From the NCBI GenBank assembly GCA_011032825.1, contig JAADJZ010000034.1, positions 124,001 to 188,000 on the forward strand: a stretch of DNA of 64,000 nt. The letters run 5' to 3'. The notes beneath the pieces are model-generated. The model saw nothing but the letters and a program-made list of their open reading frames with translations, was not told the DNA's origin and did not search any database. The translations under genes were made by a program, and so were the position numbers. The DNA comes from Massariosphaeria phaeospora (lineage: Eukaryota; Ascomycota; Dothideomycetes; Pleosporales). Shown here one piece after another: positions 54,716 through 64,000 of this stretch (within the stretch, counting starts at the first letter, position 1; every line of letters begins with the position of its first letter).

Positions 54716-56950
54716 TCACTGCGGTACCTCACCCTCTTTAGCACCCTTCTGTGCATGCTTCTCCAACTCCATCATCTTCTCTGCCTCCGTTTTCTCGTCC
54801 TTTCCACTCCCCCACAAGCTCCCAAACTGCACTTTCTCGACCATCCAACTTGCAATACTCTGTTTATTCCGCTTCTCCACCTCAGCCTCCAAGTCCTTCT
54901 TCTCGTCATCCCCACTCTTCTCACCTTTATCTTTTTTCTCGCGTTCCTTGCGCTCCATTTCTTCTACCGCTCGCATTTCACTCTCCTCTTTCTCAACCTC
55001 CTTGATATCGATGTCCTCGAAGCCGATTTTCTTGAGGATCGAGCCCGTAAGGTACCTGTAACGCAGATGGCCGGAGACTATGGAGGAGACGTCGATATTC
55101 TGGACACCTGCGACGCCGCGAACCGGTTGCAGGCCGGCGATGCCAAGCTGAACGGATGAGGTACGGTAGAGGAAGGCGAGTATGTAGTCATTTTCGCTGT
55201 AGACGTTAACAACGCGGCCCGAGACGACCGAACGGATTTTGCGCCAGTCTGCTGCGTCTGAGGGACAAGGTGAGCCGAGAAGTACTACACTTTCGATCAA
55301 TCCGAAGGCCTTCCGCTCTGCTAGCTCCCGCAGACAAGAGAATATAAGGCGCGCGCCCATGGAGTATCCAATCAAGGTTACTGGCCGTTCGCCTTGAACT
55401 TTGTTGATCAAGGCATCTGCAAGCACTTCGCCAGCTTTATCAGCGCGGTACTTGGCCACCGAAAAAGGGTTGTCGATGACGTCGGATAGTTTTAGCAAAC
55501 CGAGCGGCCAGAGACCTGCACTAAGAGCGCCAAAAACAGTCCGCTTGATGATTTGGCTTTTTGCGTAGCTCCATGCCGCACTCTTGACGAATGAGTCCAT
55601 GCTGTTGCCCAATTTGAGGAGAGCTTCGAGCTCCCAACGGAGCGCGAAGCCTTCAGTGCCGGGCTCAATGTACCTCCACGGCACCACGACTTCTTCCTTT
55701 GAAGTGAGCCAGCCAGAGATGGCTATGGCGATACGAAGGCGTCGAAACTCTTTCTCGAGTTTGCGGGGCCGGCTAAAGTTGTGGATTGGTATGAAGCCAA
55801 AGTCCTCGACTTGGCGGGCATAATCATCCATCGCTTTGCCTGTCATACGCGCGCCGTATGCACCAAACAGTCCGCCAACAAGGACCGATGAGCCTGCCAT
55901 TGTTCCTAGATATCCCGCCGCAGCAGTAGCTCCAAGTCCGAGGCCACCCATCACCGAACCAACACCAGCAGCCAGGAGCGGCGCAGCGAGACCACCAGTA
56001 ACGCCAATCAGAGCCGCGCCTGCTACCGAGGCGAGTCCGACTTTCCATTTCCGAGATGAGTGAGAGGCTGTCGCAGCTTTCTGAGTTTCTGCATCGGCGT
56101 TCAATTGTTGAGAAGCCGCTTCTAGGAGACCTCGAGCAATCGCCTCCTCGTCTTTCTTTAGGACCGGGAGACCGAGTTTGAGCGAGCTGGTGAGATGTAG
56201 CAGGAGAATGCGCGAGTGCGCCGAGTAATTCTCTAGACTGAGTACTATCAAAACCAATGAGTGTAGGACAAGTGCTTTTTTATCTTCGTCGAGTTGCGCG
56301 AGGGAGGTGTTCATGGGCGGATATAGCTCTTGGAAGACAACGTCATCGTCCTGAGGCTTATGCTCGATATCCGAAATGCTCTTGAGGCCAGCATCCTGCT
56401 TTTGGATGTTTCTCTCGACATCCTTCTCTGGGACATGCTCGCTCTGAGCCTTAGCCTCTTCTCTCGAGTTCACGATTTCGCCCACCCGCACGATGACTCT
56501 GCCTCTCCACTGATCAAAATACTTCAACATCTGCTTCTTCAGCTCTTGCACCTCGACACTGGCGAGCTCCTTCTTCGCATCTTCTTCCCTCTTTGCCTTC
56601 TCCTTCTTCTCTTCTTCTTCCTTCTTTGCCTTCTCCTTCTTCAGCTTGTCCTCCTTCTCGACGTCGACGTCGCCCAGATCGGTGGGTGCCGCTTCGAAAG
56701 CATCATCGCCAGACTTGGCGGGTTTGGGAGCGGGGGTGGACTCTTCGGCGGTGAAAGTGTCGAGAAGTGATTTCCGCATTGTCGCAGTAATAGTAGCAAT
56801 GAGGAATGTGAGTTCGGCACATTGGTCTGCGCTGAGCAGCGTGGTGAGCGAGGTTTCATCTGACTGCGAGGATTGAGAGGCCGATTTAGAGTGGTGCCCG
56901 AATGGCAGCTTCGAAGTAAAACCCTCCATGTTGTCGAGGGTTGCGCACAA
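54716..56950 (-). CDS. TMCO4-type (DUF726) membrane-associated alpha/beta-hydrolase
   Basis: Intronless frame of 744 residues. Two Met codons compete: 56950, or 56929 (MEGFTSKLPFG), which is more family-like. After a charged coiled-coil (about 100-145: KLKKEKAKKEEEEKKEKAKREED) comes a helical region. A Gly/Ala-rich membrane-inserting segment follows at about 305-370 (VGLASVAGAALIGVTGGLAAPLLAAGVGSVMGGLG). The hydrolase core has the nucleophile elbow GYSMG at about residue 530. A second charged helix ends the protein. This is the plan of human TMCO4 and yeast Mil1, whose enzyme activity is uncertain. Membership is recognised from order of parts and from the GYSMGARLIF block. It is co-oriented with the PEX14-like gene downstream of it in coordinates. 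Confidence 0.85.
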   Translation of the reverse strand: MCATLDNMEGFTSKLPFGHHSKSASQSSQSDETSLTTLLSADQCAELTFLIATITATMRKSLLDTFTAEESTPAPKPAKSGDDAFEAAPTDLGDVDVEKEDKLKKEKAKKEEEEKKEKAKREEDAKKELASVEVQELKKQMLKYFDQWRGRVIVRVGEIVNSREEAKAQSEHVPEKDVERNIQKQDAGLKSISDIEHKPQDDDVVFQELYPPMNTSLAQLDEDKKALVLHSLVLIVLSLENYSAHSRILLLHLTSSLKLGLPVLKKDEEAIARGLLEAASQQLNADAETQKAATASHSSRKWKVGLASVAGAALIGVTGGLAAPLLAAGVGSVMGGLGLGATAAAGYLGTMAGSSVLVGGLFGAYGARMTGKAMDDYARQVEDFGFIPIHNFSRPRKLEKEFRRLRIAIAISGWLTSKEEVVVPWRYIEPGTEGFALRWELEALLKLGNSMDSFVKSAAWSYAKSQIIKRTVFGALSAGLWPLGLLKLSDVIDNPFSVAKYRADKAGEVLADALINKVQGERPVTLIGYSMGARLIFSCLRELAERKAFGLIESVVLLGSPCPSDAADWRKIRSVVSGRVVNVYSENDYILAFLYRTSSVQLGIAGLQPVRGVAGVQNIDVSSIVSGHLRYRYLTGSILKKIGFEDIDIKEVEKEESEMRAVEEMERKEREKKDKGEKSGDDEKKDLEAEVEKRNKQSIASWMVEKVQFGSLWGSGKDEKTEAEKMMELEKHAQKGAKEGEVPQ

Positions 56951-57520
56951 CGGGATGATCGGGGGAGAACGTTGCGGTTTGGTACAGAGGTATGTTGAAG
57001 GTGGCTGGAGCTGGAGCTGGAGCTGCGCACCATGGGCGTCGGGGATGTGTTGCTGAGATGACGTAGTGGCGGAAGCGGGGCAGCGTGTGTTGTGTGCATT
57101 AGATCAGTGGAGTCGGGCGGGTGCTAGGCGCATGCGCATGGCTGACAGTAGCCTGACAGCATCACTAGGTAGGTGTAGCAAGCTAGTGTACTTGCAATGT
57201 TCGCTGAAACGCAGGCAGGGGGAAGAGGGTGGGAGGAGGAGGTTCGTCGTCCAATTGACAGGATAGAGCAAATGGGATCACTTGCCCCGGACGACCCTCG
57301 GTGCCTCCCGAGGTTCCCACTACTGTTCAGCGAGTATCGTAAGTTTATACGGTAGTACACGAGAATTTACGAAGCAATGGATATCTCTACATGTTATACA
57401 GCCTCGAACGATTAAGGGTATCTTCAACGCGCTGTAAAAGACTCATACAATTCGAGAAGCGACCTGGCCAGACCAACGGTGTCAAAACATCTCGTGTATC
57501 GTATTACCTTCTCCAACAGA
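56951..57520. other. Intergenic region
   Basis: It holds the TMCO4-type promoter and the 3' end of the PEX14-like gene. A GGAGCT hexamer run lies at about 57007-57024. No gene. Confidence 0.45.
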
Positions 57521-58755
57521 CTATACTCCAACTCTGCTCAGAGGTGGCGGGTTTCTCCCGCCAGCCGGAAAGTTTCTTGCGCTTAAAAACACGCCTTTAA
57601 CGGCGCGGATGTCGGACTTTAGTACGTCAATCGGGTCCTCTGTTCCATCCTTTCCCCTTGGTAACGCATAATTGCCGCCGTAGAATCCTCCCATGCCGGA
57701 GCTATGCTGACTCTGATAAGTCAACTCGCTCAAATACATTGTAAAGTCTGATAGCTTCGTTTTTAGGGAGTCTGAGGATGCGTTGTCGTTCGCGCGGCTC
57801 GCTTCCAGTTCTTTTAAATGTGATGTGAGTATCTTCAGCCTGTTCTCATGACCCGTCACAACAGAGTTGTCGTCGTGCGTAGAGGAAACTGAAGGACGTC
57901 GGGAAAGAGAAGGCGTCGTTTGCGTCCCATAATCGCGGTGGAAGAGTTCTGTGGGGTCCGAGTCGGCCTCTGATACATCATCTGCCATGTCTGCGAGCTT
58001 AGCTGGTAGTCCATTTGCAGGATCGATGGATACGACATCTCCGAGCCGCTTATTGAACTCCTCTAACTGTTCTCGCGCGTGCGCTGCAAAGTCGTGCCGC
58101 GATACGGTAAGGGTATCGGACATGGGCGCTATTATGAATTTGGAAAGGCCATACATGGTTGCCGCCAGTCCTCCTGTTATGTATGCCGTGCCGAGCAGGC
58201 GTTGTGTGGTTATGATGGGCGGAGGGTTTGTTGATTGGGTAAGAAACTCTGGATACGTGACGATAGGCGGAATCTCTGGCAGCTGAGGCTGTGGCTGTGG
58301 GAGGGCAGGTCTGGTAGGAGTTGAGGGGGCCTGCATTCTGTCAGTCATGCTTTCTCGGTGGCTGCAGTTGCGCCTGATGCTATAGACGTGGAACTGCTCA
58401 CCTGAGACCATACGCGCTCGCCCTCTTCTGAGATATCTGGCATTTCGTCGTACGATGCTGCACCCAACAACTGCTCAATATCCGCCTCTTGTACACCCTT
58501 GGACTGCAAAAACGCGACCTTCTTCTCCCGCGGCGCATCCCGGATCGTGGGGTCTTCTAGAAACCGCGAGGCCTGCTCGAGTAATGAGCCGCTGTCTGGA
58601 TGCAATTCGCCATCCTCGTCCGCCGTGGGTGTCTCTATCGCAGGAGCTGGGCTCGGTTCCGGGGGCTGGTCCGCTGCGGGTTCTTGACTGGGAGGAGACG
58701 TGGGGTTGGGGGCTTGCGCGCGCTGCCACGAAGGTGTCGGTGCCTTGTTCGACAT
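57521..58755 (-). CDS. Peroxin-14-like peroxisomal membrane protein
   Basis: Exon 1 is 58755-58402 and exon 2 is 58330-57521; the 71-nt intron has a GTGAGC donor, CTGAC branch site and AATGCAG acceptor, and joins ERVWSQ|APSTPT in phase; 387 aa. The start MSNKAPTPSW is preferred to an ATG 31 codons upstream. A Pro-rich N-terminus precedes the Pex14 N-terminal helix region at about residues 55-95 (LLEQASRFLEDPTI...KKVAFLQSKGV), which in Pex14 binds Pex5 and Pex19. A hydrophobic segment at about 160-185 (LLGTAYITGGLAATMYGLSKFIIAPM) can anchor it in the membrane; helical coiled-coil segments (EQLEEFNKRL, NRLKILTSHLKELEAS) follow. It may be the docking Pex14, or the related fungal Pex14/17 (Pex33) protein; the sequence does not settle it. 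Confidence 0.72.
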
Positions 58756-59482
58756 GATCGCCGTGTCGAGTCGAGCTGGGCAAGTGCTGAGTTGGAAGAG
58801 GACTGTGGAGGCGCGAAGGTCGCGGGCAGAGCCAGAGCAGCTATCCAAGTGCCCAGGTGGTTGCTGGTGCTGGGCCGAGGTCGCTATGCGTCCTAGCCGC
58901 TTCGGGATGGCGGCTCTCCGCTGAAGATGTCCAGCAAGCCGCCGTGCAGCGAATCACCAGCACCCATTGCCATTGACGCGCCGCAGCGTCTTGCAGCCGA
59001 ACTCACCTGTCTCGCGTCGACCTGTATCTAAGATCCATCTCGATCACTGCCAATGGCGGACCGGGCGGCGAAGCGCTTACGCCGCCTCAGCACGGATGAC
59101 GACGACTCTGACGGTGCCGGCAACGGGGCGGACAGAGGCAGCAGCGGTGGTAGCACAAAGGCCAACAGGTATGTGGCTGACCGCAACACCGCAACACCGA
59201 CACCAGGGCAGAGGGACAGTGAGCTGCCAAGGGCGGCCGTGGGGAGCACAACCTCGCCAACGGACACGCTGCGCCTGCAGGCTCGCCATCCACGCCGGCT
59301 GCCCCTCCCCATTCACAACCACACCGCGCCACTAGCCTGCTATCCCTGCGCAACTCGCTGCTCCTGCTGTATCTGAAGCGGCTCCTTCCATATTCTCCCG
59401 CCAGTCCCACTATCTCACTGTCTCTTGCCCTCTCCCACCGTCACCACCCACCGTCTGCAACAGAGCAGATCTACCTGCAGCC
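58756..59482. other. Divergent promoter and possible upstream coding exon of Ies2
   Basis: Between 58755 and 59483 is the shared promoter region of two divergent genes. It includes a frame at 59053-59168 (MADRAAKRLRRLSTDDDDSD) ending at a GTATGT donor. Splicing to the CAG at 59461-59463 would continue in phase into the Ies2 start (KANR|ADLPAAMPRLR). I cannot tell if this longer transcript is used. Confidence 0.45.
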
Positions 59483-60811
59483 ATGCCTCGTCTGCGATCG
59501 CGCGCAGCTCTAACAGCTCCTAGCGCTCCAACAGCCTCTTCGACCCGCCCGAGACGCGGCACTACGAACCAGCCGCCTCCCGCAGCCGTCATCCAGCGAT
59601 CGTCGCCTGAAGAGACACGCCAGTCCATTCACCTCACTGTAAAAGCTTCCCCGGGCAAGCTACGGAAAGCTACTAGCGGAAAAGTCGCGAAGACTGCAGT
59701 CAGTTCGCGGAATATTGTCTCTGGCAAGCGGGCTTCTCGGAGCAGCCGGGTCATCACAGAGATCGACAGTGACGACGAAGACGAGGATGAAGAAGAGGAA
59801 CGGGAAGAGCCCGACCCTATGGACTTGGATGACGAAGATGATGAGGTAGACGCCGAGGGCGAAGAAGACGACGACGTGGACGCAGAAGGCGAAGAGGACG
59901 AAGAGATGGAGGACTTGACTCCCGCGCCGCGGCCGCGCACAGTTGTGTCTAGCAATAAGAATATTCCGGCCAAGCCTAGCATCAAGGTCGCTGCGCCCCA
60001 GGACTCCGTGGAAGCTACGGAGATGGCTATGGACGATGATGACGATGACGACGAGGAGCTCTCCGAACTAGAGTCGGACTTGGACGGCGACGAAGAGGAC
60101 GCCGAGGGTGAAGACGAGGATGCCGAAGGCGAGGAGGATGATGAAATGGTGGCACAGAATGGCGCCGAAGACGTGGGGGAGGGCATGGAGAGCGATGATG
60201 GCACACCCAGATCCATGAGCCGCAGTCACACTCCAGACCTAAGCAAGATGACGCGGAGGCAGCGTGCTTTGGTGGCTGAGGAGACTGATAGCAGCTTGAT
60301 GTCTCTGTCAAATGGTAATCTTGTTCAAGGTCCGTCCCGTATCACATACTGACAGATCTCACAGAGGCACAGAAGAAGAAGCATCTCACTGCGGAAGAGC
60401 ATGCTATGCGCAGAGCAGAAATGGCTCGTCGGCGTAAGAACCTGAGCGAAAAGCGGAACGAAGAGGAAAAGGTATGTTACCCCTGACTGTAGTGGTCAAG
60501 CCTAAACTTTCTACATGAGTACTTTGTGCCCTGCTGACATTCTCAAGATGGACACCATCAACCGCCTACTCAAGAAGCAGCCTCCTAAGCGCGGGCGCAA
60601 AGTTATCCAGGACGAATCCGGCCTAGACGAAGAACTGGAAGTCGAGAAAGCAAACCCACTCTATGTTCGCTATACGCAAACCGCTACAGGGACAAAGCTA
60701 GCTGTACCTGAAGAGTGGCTCCAGGCGCCTGTGGGTACCGTCTTCACTGGGAGTCTAGCAAAGCCTCTGAATCGGCCTTTCAGCGGGAGAATGGTCGAGG
60801 AGGTGTCGTAG
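59483..60811 (+). CDS. ies2: INO80 chromatin-remodelling subunit Ies2 (PAPA-1 domain)
   Basis: Exons 59483-60314, 60365-60471 and 60548-60811; introns of 50 and 76 nt; 400 aa. The N-terminal part is basic and Ser-rich. The middle has very acidic repeats, DAEGEEDDD-like units at about 128-145 and DAEGEDEDAEGEEDDE at about 208-225. After the repeats comes the PAPA-1 motif start SKMTRRQRALVAEE, then the second-exon helix (AQKKKHLTAEEHAMRRAEMARRRKNLSEKRNEEEK), and the third exon with MDTINRLLKKQPPKRGRK and a C-terminal sheet (PLYVRYTQTATGTKLAVPEEW). This is the PAPA-1 core of INO80 complex subunit Ies2, which activates the Ino80 ATPase in nucleosome sliding. A longer N-terminus is possible (58756-59482 entry). 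Confidence 0.85.
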
Positions 60812-62492
60812 ATTACCAAAACTAAAAATATGGAAGAGATGCACTTATATTAATAGCATGAAGCTCTAGCTACGTATGCAGGGCAACAACCGAAGTGATG
60901 ATGGTCTGGAGGGAAACGATGTGAAAATGTCCATATCTGCCGTCCATGGGCTGGTGATGAGGTCCGTAGAGCATCTTTCGAGCGATCTATCTGCAAATCA
61001 TTTTGGCAGGGCCCGTTCCGGGAGTTATAGTTTCCATGTCGACGAACAAATCGAGCAAGACGGCATGGAGACAACTCAAAAGAGTAAATGCACAGACAAA
61101 AATAGAAAGCTACCTATGCCAGCTGGCCGCGAACGGTGCGAATGTCTACGCATAACCGCTAACAAATGGTTCGGCGCACAGCATGTCTCAGGGCTGTACA
61201 GGCGTAGTTATAGGGAGGCGTCATGCAGCTGCACATTATCATGATGTGATGTAGCATGTACGGCTGCAGGTACACCCGAAAACTGGCACAGCCGAATTCC
61301 AATGCTCGACCATTATGAAACTCGGAACTTTTGGGGAGTATCTAGGCTAGGCAGATACCAGAGGATGCGGCGCCCGATGTTCATATTTGAACCAGAGTTC
61401 ATAGTGTCGCTTGGGGATGGGCTTCGTAGCTGAGGAACTGGGGACAGAGTACTCCGGACTTTCTACCACCTATTCTTTCCAGCTAGTATGGTACTCCATA
61501 AAGATCATGTGTCATCAACATAGCGGTCCCCGTACCGGTCGCCCAGATACAAACTTTAGTGTTTCAGAGGTTGACAAAGCTGTTTGAGGTCACCCGTTTG
61601 TCATTGCCCACGCAACCCGTCGCAAGGCCCGCCAAGATCGCCGTTGACCCGGTCCACCTGCATGCTGTGTCTTGCACACACTGCAGGTGGTCGTCTATCA
61701 GCATGGCGATGGGGTGTTCATCACGATGCAGCGGACGCAGAAGCGAGCAACTCATCACATGGCGAGTTCATGCCCGGGCTCACGTCCCGAGGTCTTCCGA
61801 GACTCAGGCTCCGACCCTGACTCTAACTTCAACTTTAATCGCTAACAACGACGCCCACAAATCTTATTCAGAAGAAAACGCCCCGTTCATGACCGCTCAC
61901 TGTATCCTCCGGTGAAGTTTCGCTCCGTGAGCCGTGCGGCCACGAGAGGTCTTGACAGGAGCCACAGGCGAAACACTGCACCCGCCGGCTCCGTTACCGG
62001 TTCTCGCAGTGCCGTTCGTTTCGTCAGACACGCCAATGAGGTCGAGGACGCGACGCTTCCTGCAACCATGGTCACGCAGCTGGCTGGCTATCATACAGCA
62101 ACGCAGGCTTGGTATGCCGTCTTGGACGAACGGGGTAATAATGGCTAGAGTTTATCACTCGGCAAGAAGCTTCATGCGTGGAAGTTCGAGGCGGAGCAGA
62201 ATCCCAGCCATTTCTTTTAACTCACTGGCAAGTTAGATACGTCGTCGAGGAGCCGCGAGCGAAGTGAACCTCTCTAATCCGTACCGAGTACTCCAGTCTC
62301 CTTCCCGTTACCTTTCTCTTCTTTCTCTTTTCTTCCGTTTTTTGCCGTGGATTTCAATCTTCTCTACCTGGAGCCTATTCTAATTATCCATTCTGTGTTC
62401 CCCATTGTGACGACTGACCATGCCCGTGGAGAGCCGTTTCCTTTGTGTATGTTAATAATTGATGCTGGCAGTTACGTTCGCTTTAATCATTA
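60812..62492. other. Long intergenic region
   Basis: About 1.7 kb with several open frames of no clear protein character (for example 60876-61244 and 61912-62148). Pyrimidine-rich DNA at about 62290-62360 and a run of CTTTCTCTTT precede the next gene as expected of a leader. Confidence 0.4.
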
Positions 62493-63960
62493 ATGGCTTC
62501 GCCCGCTGGACTACGGGTCAATGCTGTGGTGGTCGCGTTTACTGTCATTGCTGGAGGCACTGTCTTCTTGCGTTTGTTGACGCGTGGAGTTCTCCTTCGG
62601 AACATTGGTATTGAAGATGCTTGTATTTGGCTTGCGATGGTCAGTCTGAGTATATCATTCCTGTTACAGACCTGCTGGGAAGGTCGCTACAGAGCTAACT
62701 CTTTTCATAGTCGCTTTCCATTGGACTTGCTGTGATGATAGGATTACAAGTTCGAAGTGGATTAGGCAGGCACATTGATCAACTATCGGATGCTGATATG
62801 ACGGTCACACTTAAGGTATAATACGCCGTTCAATGCTCAAATCTGCATCTAATCAGATTAACAGGCATTCTGGGCGAGTGTATGGATCTATAACCTCTCC
62901 CTGACCGCGACAAAGATCTCGATTCTCATACAATACTTTCGAATATTTCCCATCCAGCGATTTCGCATGGTCTGCACTGTATTACTCGGCTTTGTCGCCG
63001 CATTTGGTATCTGGACTCTCTTTGGAAGCATTTTCTTATGCTTTCCTATCGAAGCCTTCTGGGATAGGACGGTCACTGATGGGAGATGTTTGGATCAGCA
63101 AGCTGTGTGGTTCACGAACGGCGGCATGAACATAGCACAGGATTTTGCGATTCTTGCTCTACCAATACCTGTTCTTCGAAACATGGATATATTGAAGCAG
63201 CAAAAGCAGGCACTAATGGTGGTTTTTGCGCTTGGAGGATTGTGAGTCCCTCAAAGTGAACGTCCCGAACATATTTGCTTACCTAATATACAGTGTCTGC
63301 CTAATATCCATAGTTCGCCTCCAAGCTCTCGTTGCTATCTCCGATTCAGCAGATCCCACATTCGATAACCCCCGCCCGGCCGCCCTCTCAGCCATCGAAG
63401 CAAACCTCAGCATCGTTTGCGCCTGCCTACCATCTATGCGCCCTCTACTATCAGCTTGCATGCCATCATACTTCCCAGAGACTTCGCAATACACGAACAT
63501 TCGGACACACGATGAAGAACAACCTAAACACACTAGAACCGCATCCGTAGGCACACAACCGCTCACATCCCAACGATCCAGCAAGCGCGATTATTTCAGC
63601 CCCGGAAGCAGCCGCGCACACTCGAGAAATGGCAAAGAACTCGAAACAATGTCCACCCACTCATCTCGCCCCGGCTCAAGATCAACAGTGAACAGCCTAC
63701 GACGAAATGGCAGAAACCTCGTCCCGCTGCAACTCTCGCCCTTCACTTCCACCACGCACAAACTTCCAAGGCTGCCAGAACACCGAGCTCTCATGAGCCC
63801 GCCGGAACTAGCTGTGACGCAGACCCGCCATGTTCGTGCCCGAACAGCGCCCACCGTGAGCCCAAACACGCCGCGGCGACCTCCACGCACGCCACGTACG
63901 CCGCTGTTCCAGAAACCGCTCCCGGTTACGCCGTTTCCGATATCGACGAGCAATGGATGA
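62493..63960 (+). CDS. SAT4/rhodopsin-domain integral membrane protein (PTH11-like)
   Basis: Exons 62493-62639, 62711-62815, 62865-63241 and 63294-63960; 431 aa. Splices join in phase: LAM|SLSIGLAVM, TLK|AFWASVW, GGF|VCLISIVRL. The N-terminal two-thirds has seven membrane helices: about 7-27, 42-60, 85-103, 125-147, 165-185, 205-223 and 240-260 (approximate). The conserved IEDACIWLAM, NLSLTATKISILIQYFRIF, CFPIEAFWDR and ALSAIEANLSIVCACLPSMRPLL blocks mark the fungal rhodopsin-domain (SAT4) family. The cytoplasmic tail of about 150 residues is rich in Ser, Thr, Arg and Pro (RPGSRSTVNSLRRNGRN, TPRRPPRTPRTP), with many possible phosphorylation sites. Family members are thought to be surface sensors or orphan receptors; ligand unknown. 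The last 40 bases of the window are its 3' flank. Confidence 0.83.
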
Positions 63961-64000
63961 GAAGAGGGACGATGTTCTAAGCATAGAATTGATCCCAGTA

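Noticed and set aside
59629..60216. 195-codon Ser-rich minus-strand frame
   Set aside because: Mirror image of the acidic GAY/GAR codon repeats of Ies2; an antisense artefact.
1..64000. CRISPR array, rRNA operon, secondary-metabolite cluster
   Set aside because: No regularly spaced repeats, no rRNA-like conserved blocks, and no polyketide or non-ribosomal peptide synthase motifs were seen in any frame.

Overview
The window is nuclear DNA of a filamentous ascomycete (Pezizomycotina; Dothideomycetes is a guess from protein style, not proven). Evidence: most genes carry short introns of about 47-110 nt with GTRNGT donors, CTRAC branch sites and YAG acceptors; spacers are compact; and the families are fungal (HET, fibroin-3-related, ADAM protease, DUF7580, Zn2Cys6, SAT4/rhodopsin-type membrane protein). 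I see no rRNA, tRNA or CRISPR array and no secondary-metabolite cluster.

Layout. 1-20 kb: the 3' end of an NmrA-like reductase followed by a decayed tandem duplication; two unrecognised minus-strand genes; a fibroin-3-related membrane protein; a HET-domain gene; a gene-poor stretch with degenerate telomere-like repeats (about 9.2-9.66 kb); a MYND-finger gene broken by an in-frame TAG; a cytosolic GH63-type glycosidase with tiny 5' exons; MOB1; an F-box-like gene with an in-frame TAA. 20-30 kb: a mitochondrial AAA ATPase divergent from a WDR62/MABP1-type WD40 protein, then a small secreted cysteine-rich protein. 30-32 kb: a dead pogo/Fot1-type transposon. 32-41 kb: acetyl-CoA synthetase, an ADAM-type metalloprotease and a single-pass membrane protein. 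41-49.5 kb: a very large multi-zinc-finger regulator (about 1,877 aa; three Zn2Cys6 clusters plus several C2H2 fingers), divergent from a DUF7580 gene. 51-64 kb: mostly housekeeping genes: a Ser-rich small protein, mitochondrial GatC/Gta3, SEC17, a TMCO4-type hydrolase, PEX14-like, INO80 subunit Ies2 and a SAT4-type membrane protein.

The genes do not form one pathway. Conserved cell-biology genes (MOB1, SEC17, ACS, GatC, PEX14, Ies2) alternate with fast-evolving accessory patches (HET, telomere-like repeats, stop-interrupted genes, effector-like gene, transposon relic). The least ordinary item is the three-cluster zinc regulator and its divergent DUF7580 neighbour. Exon boundaries were read by eye from splice signals and reading frame and have not been tested against transcripts.
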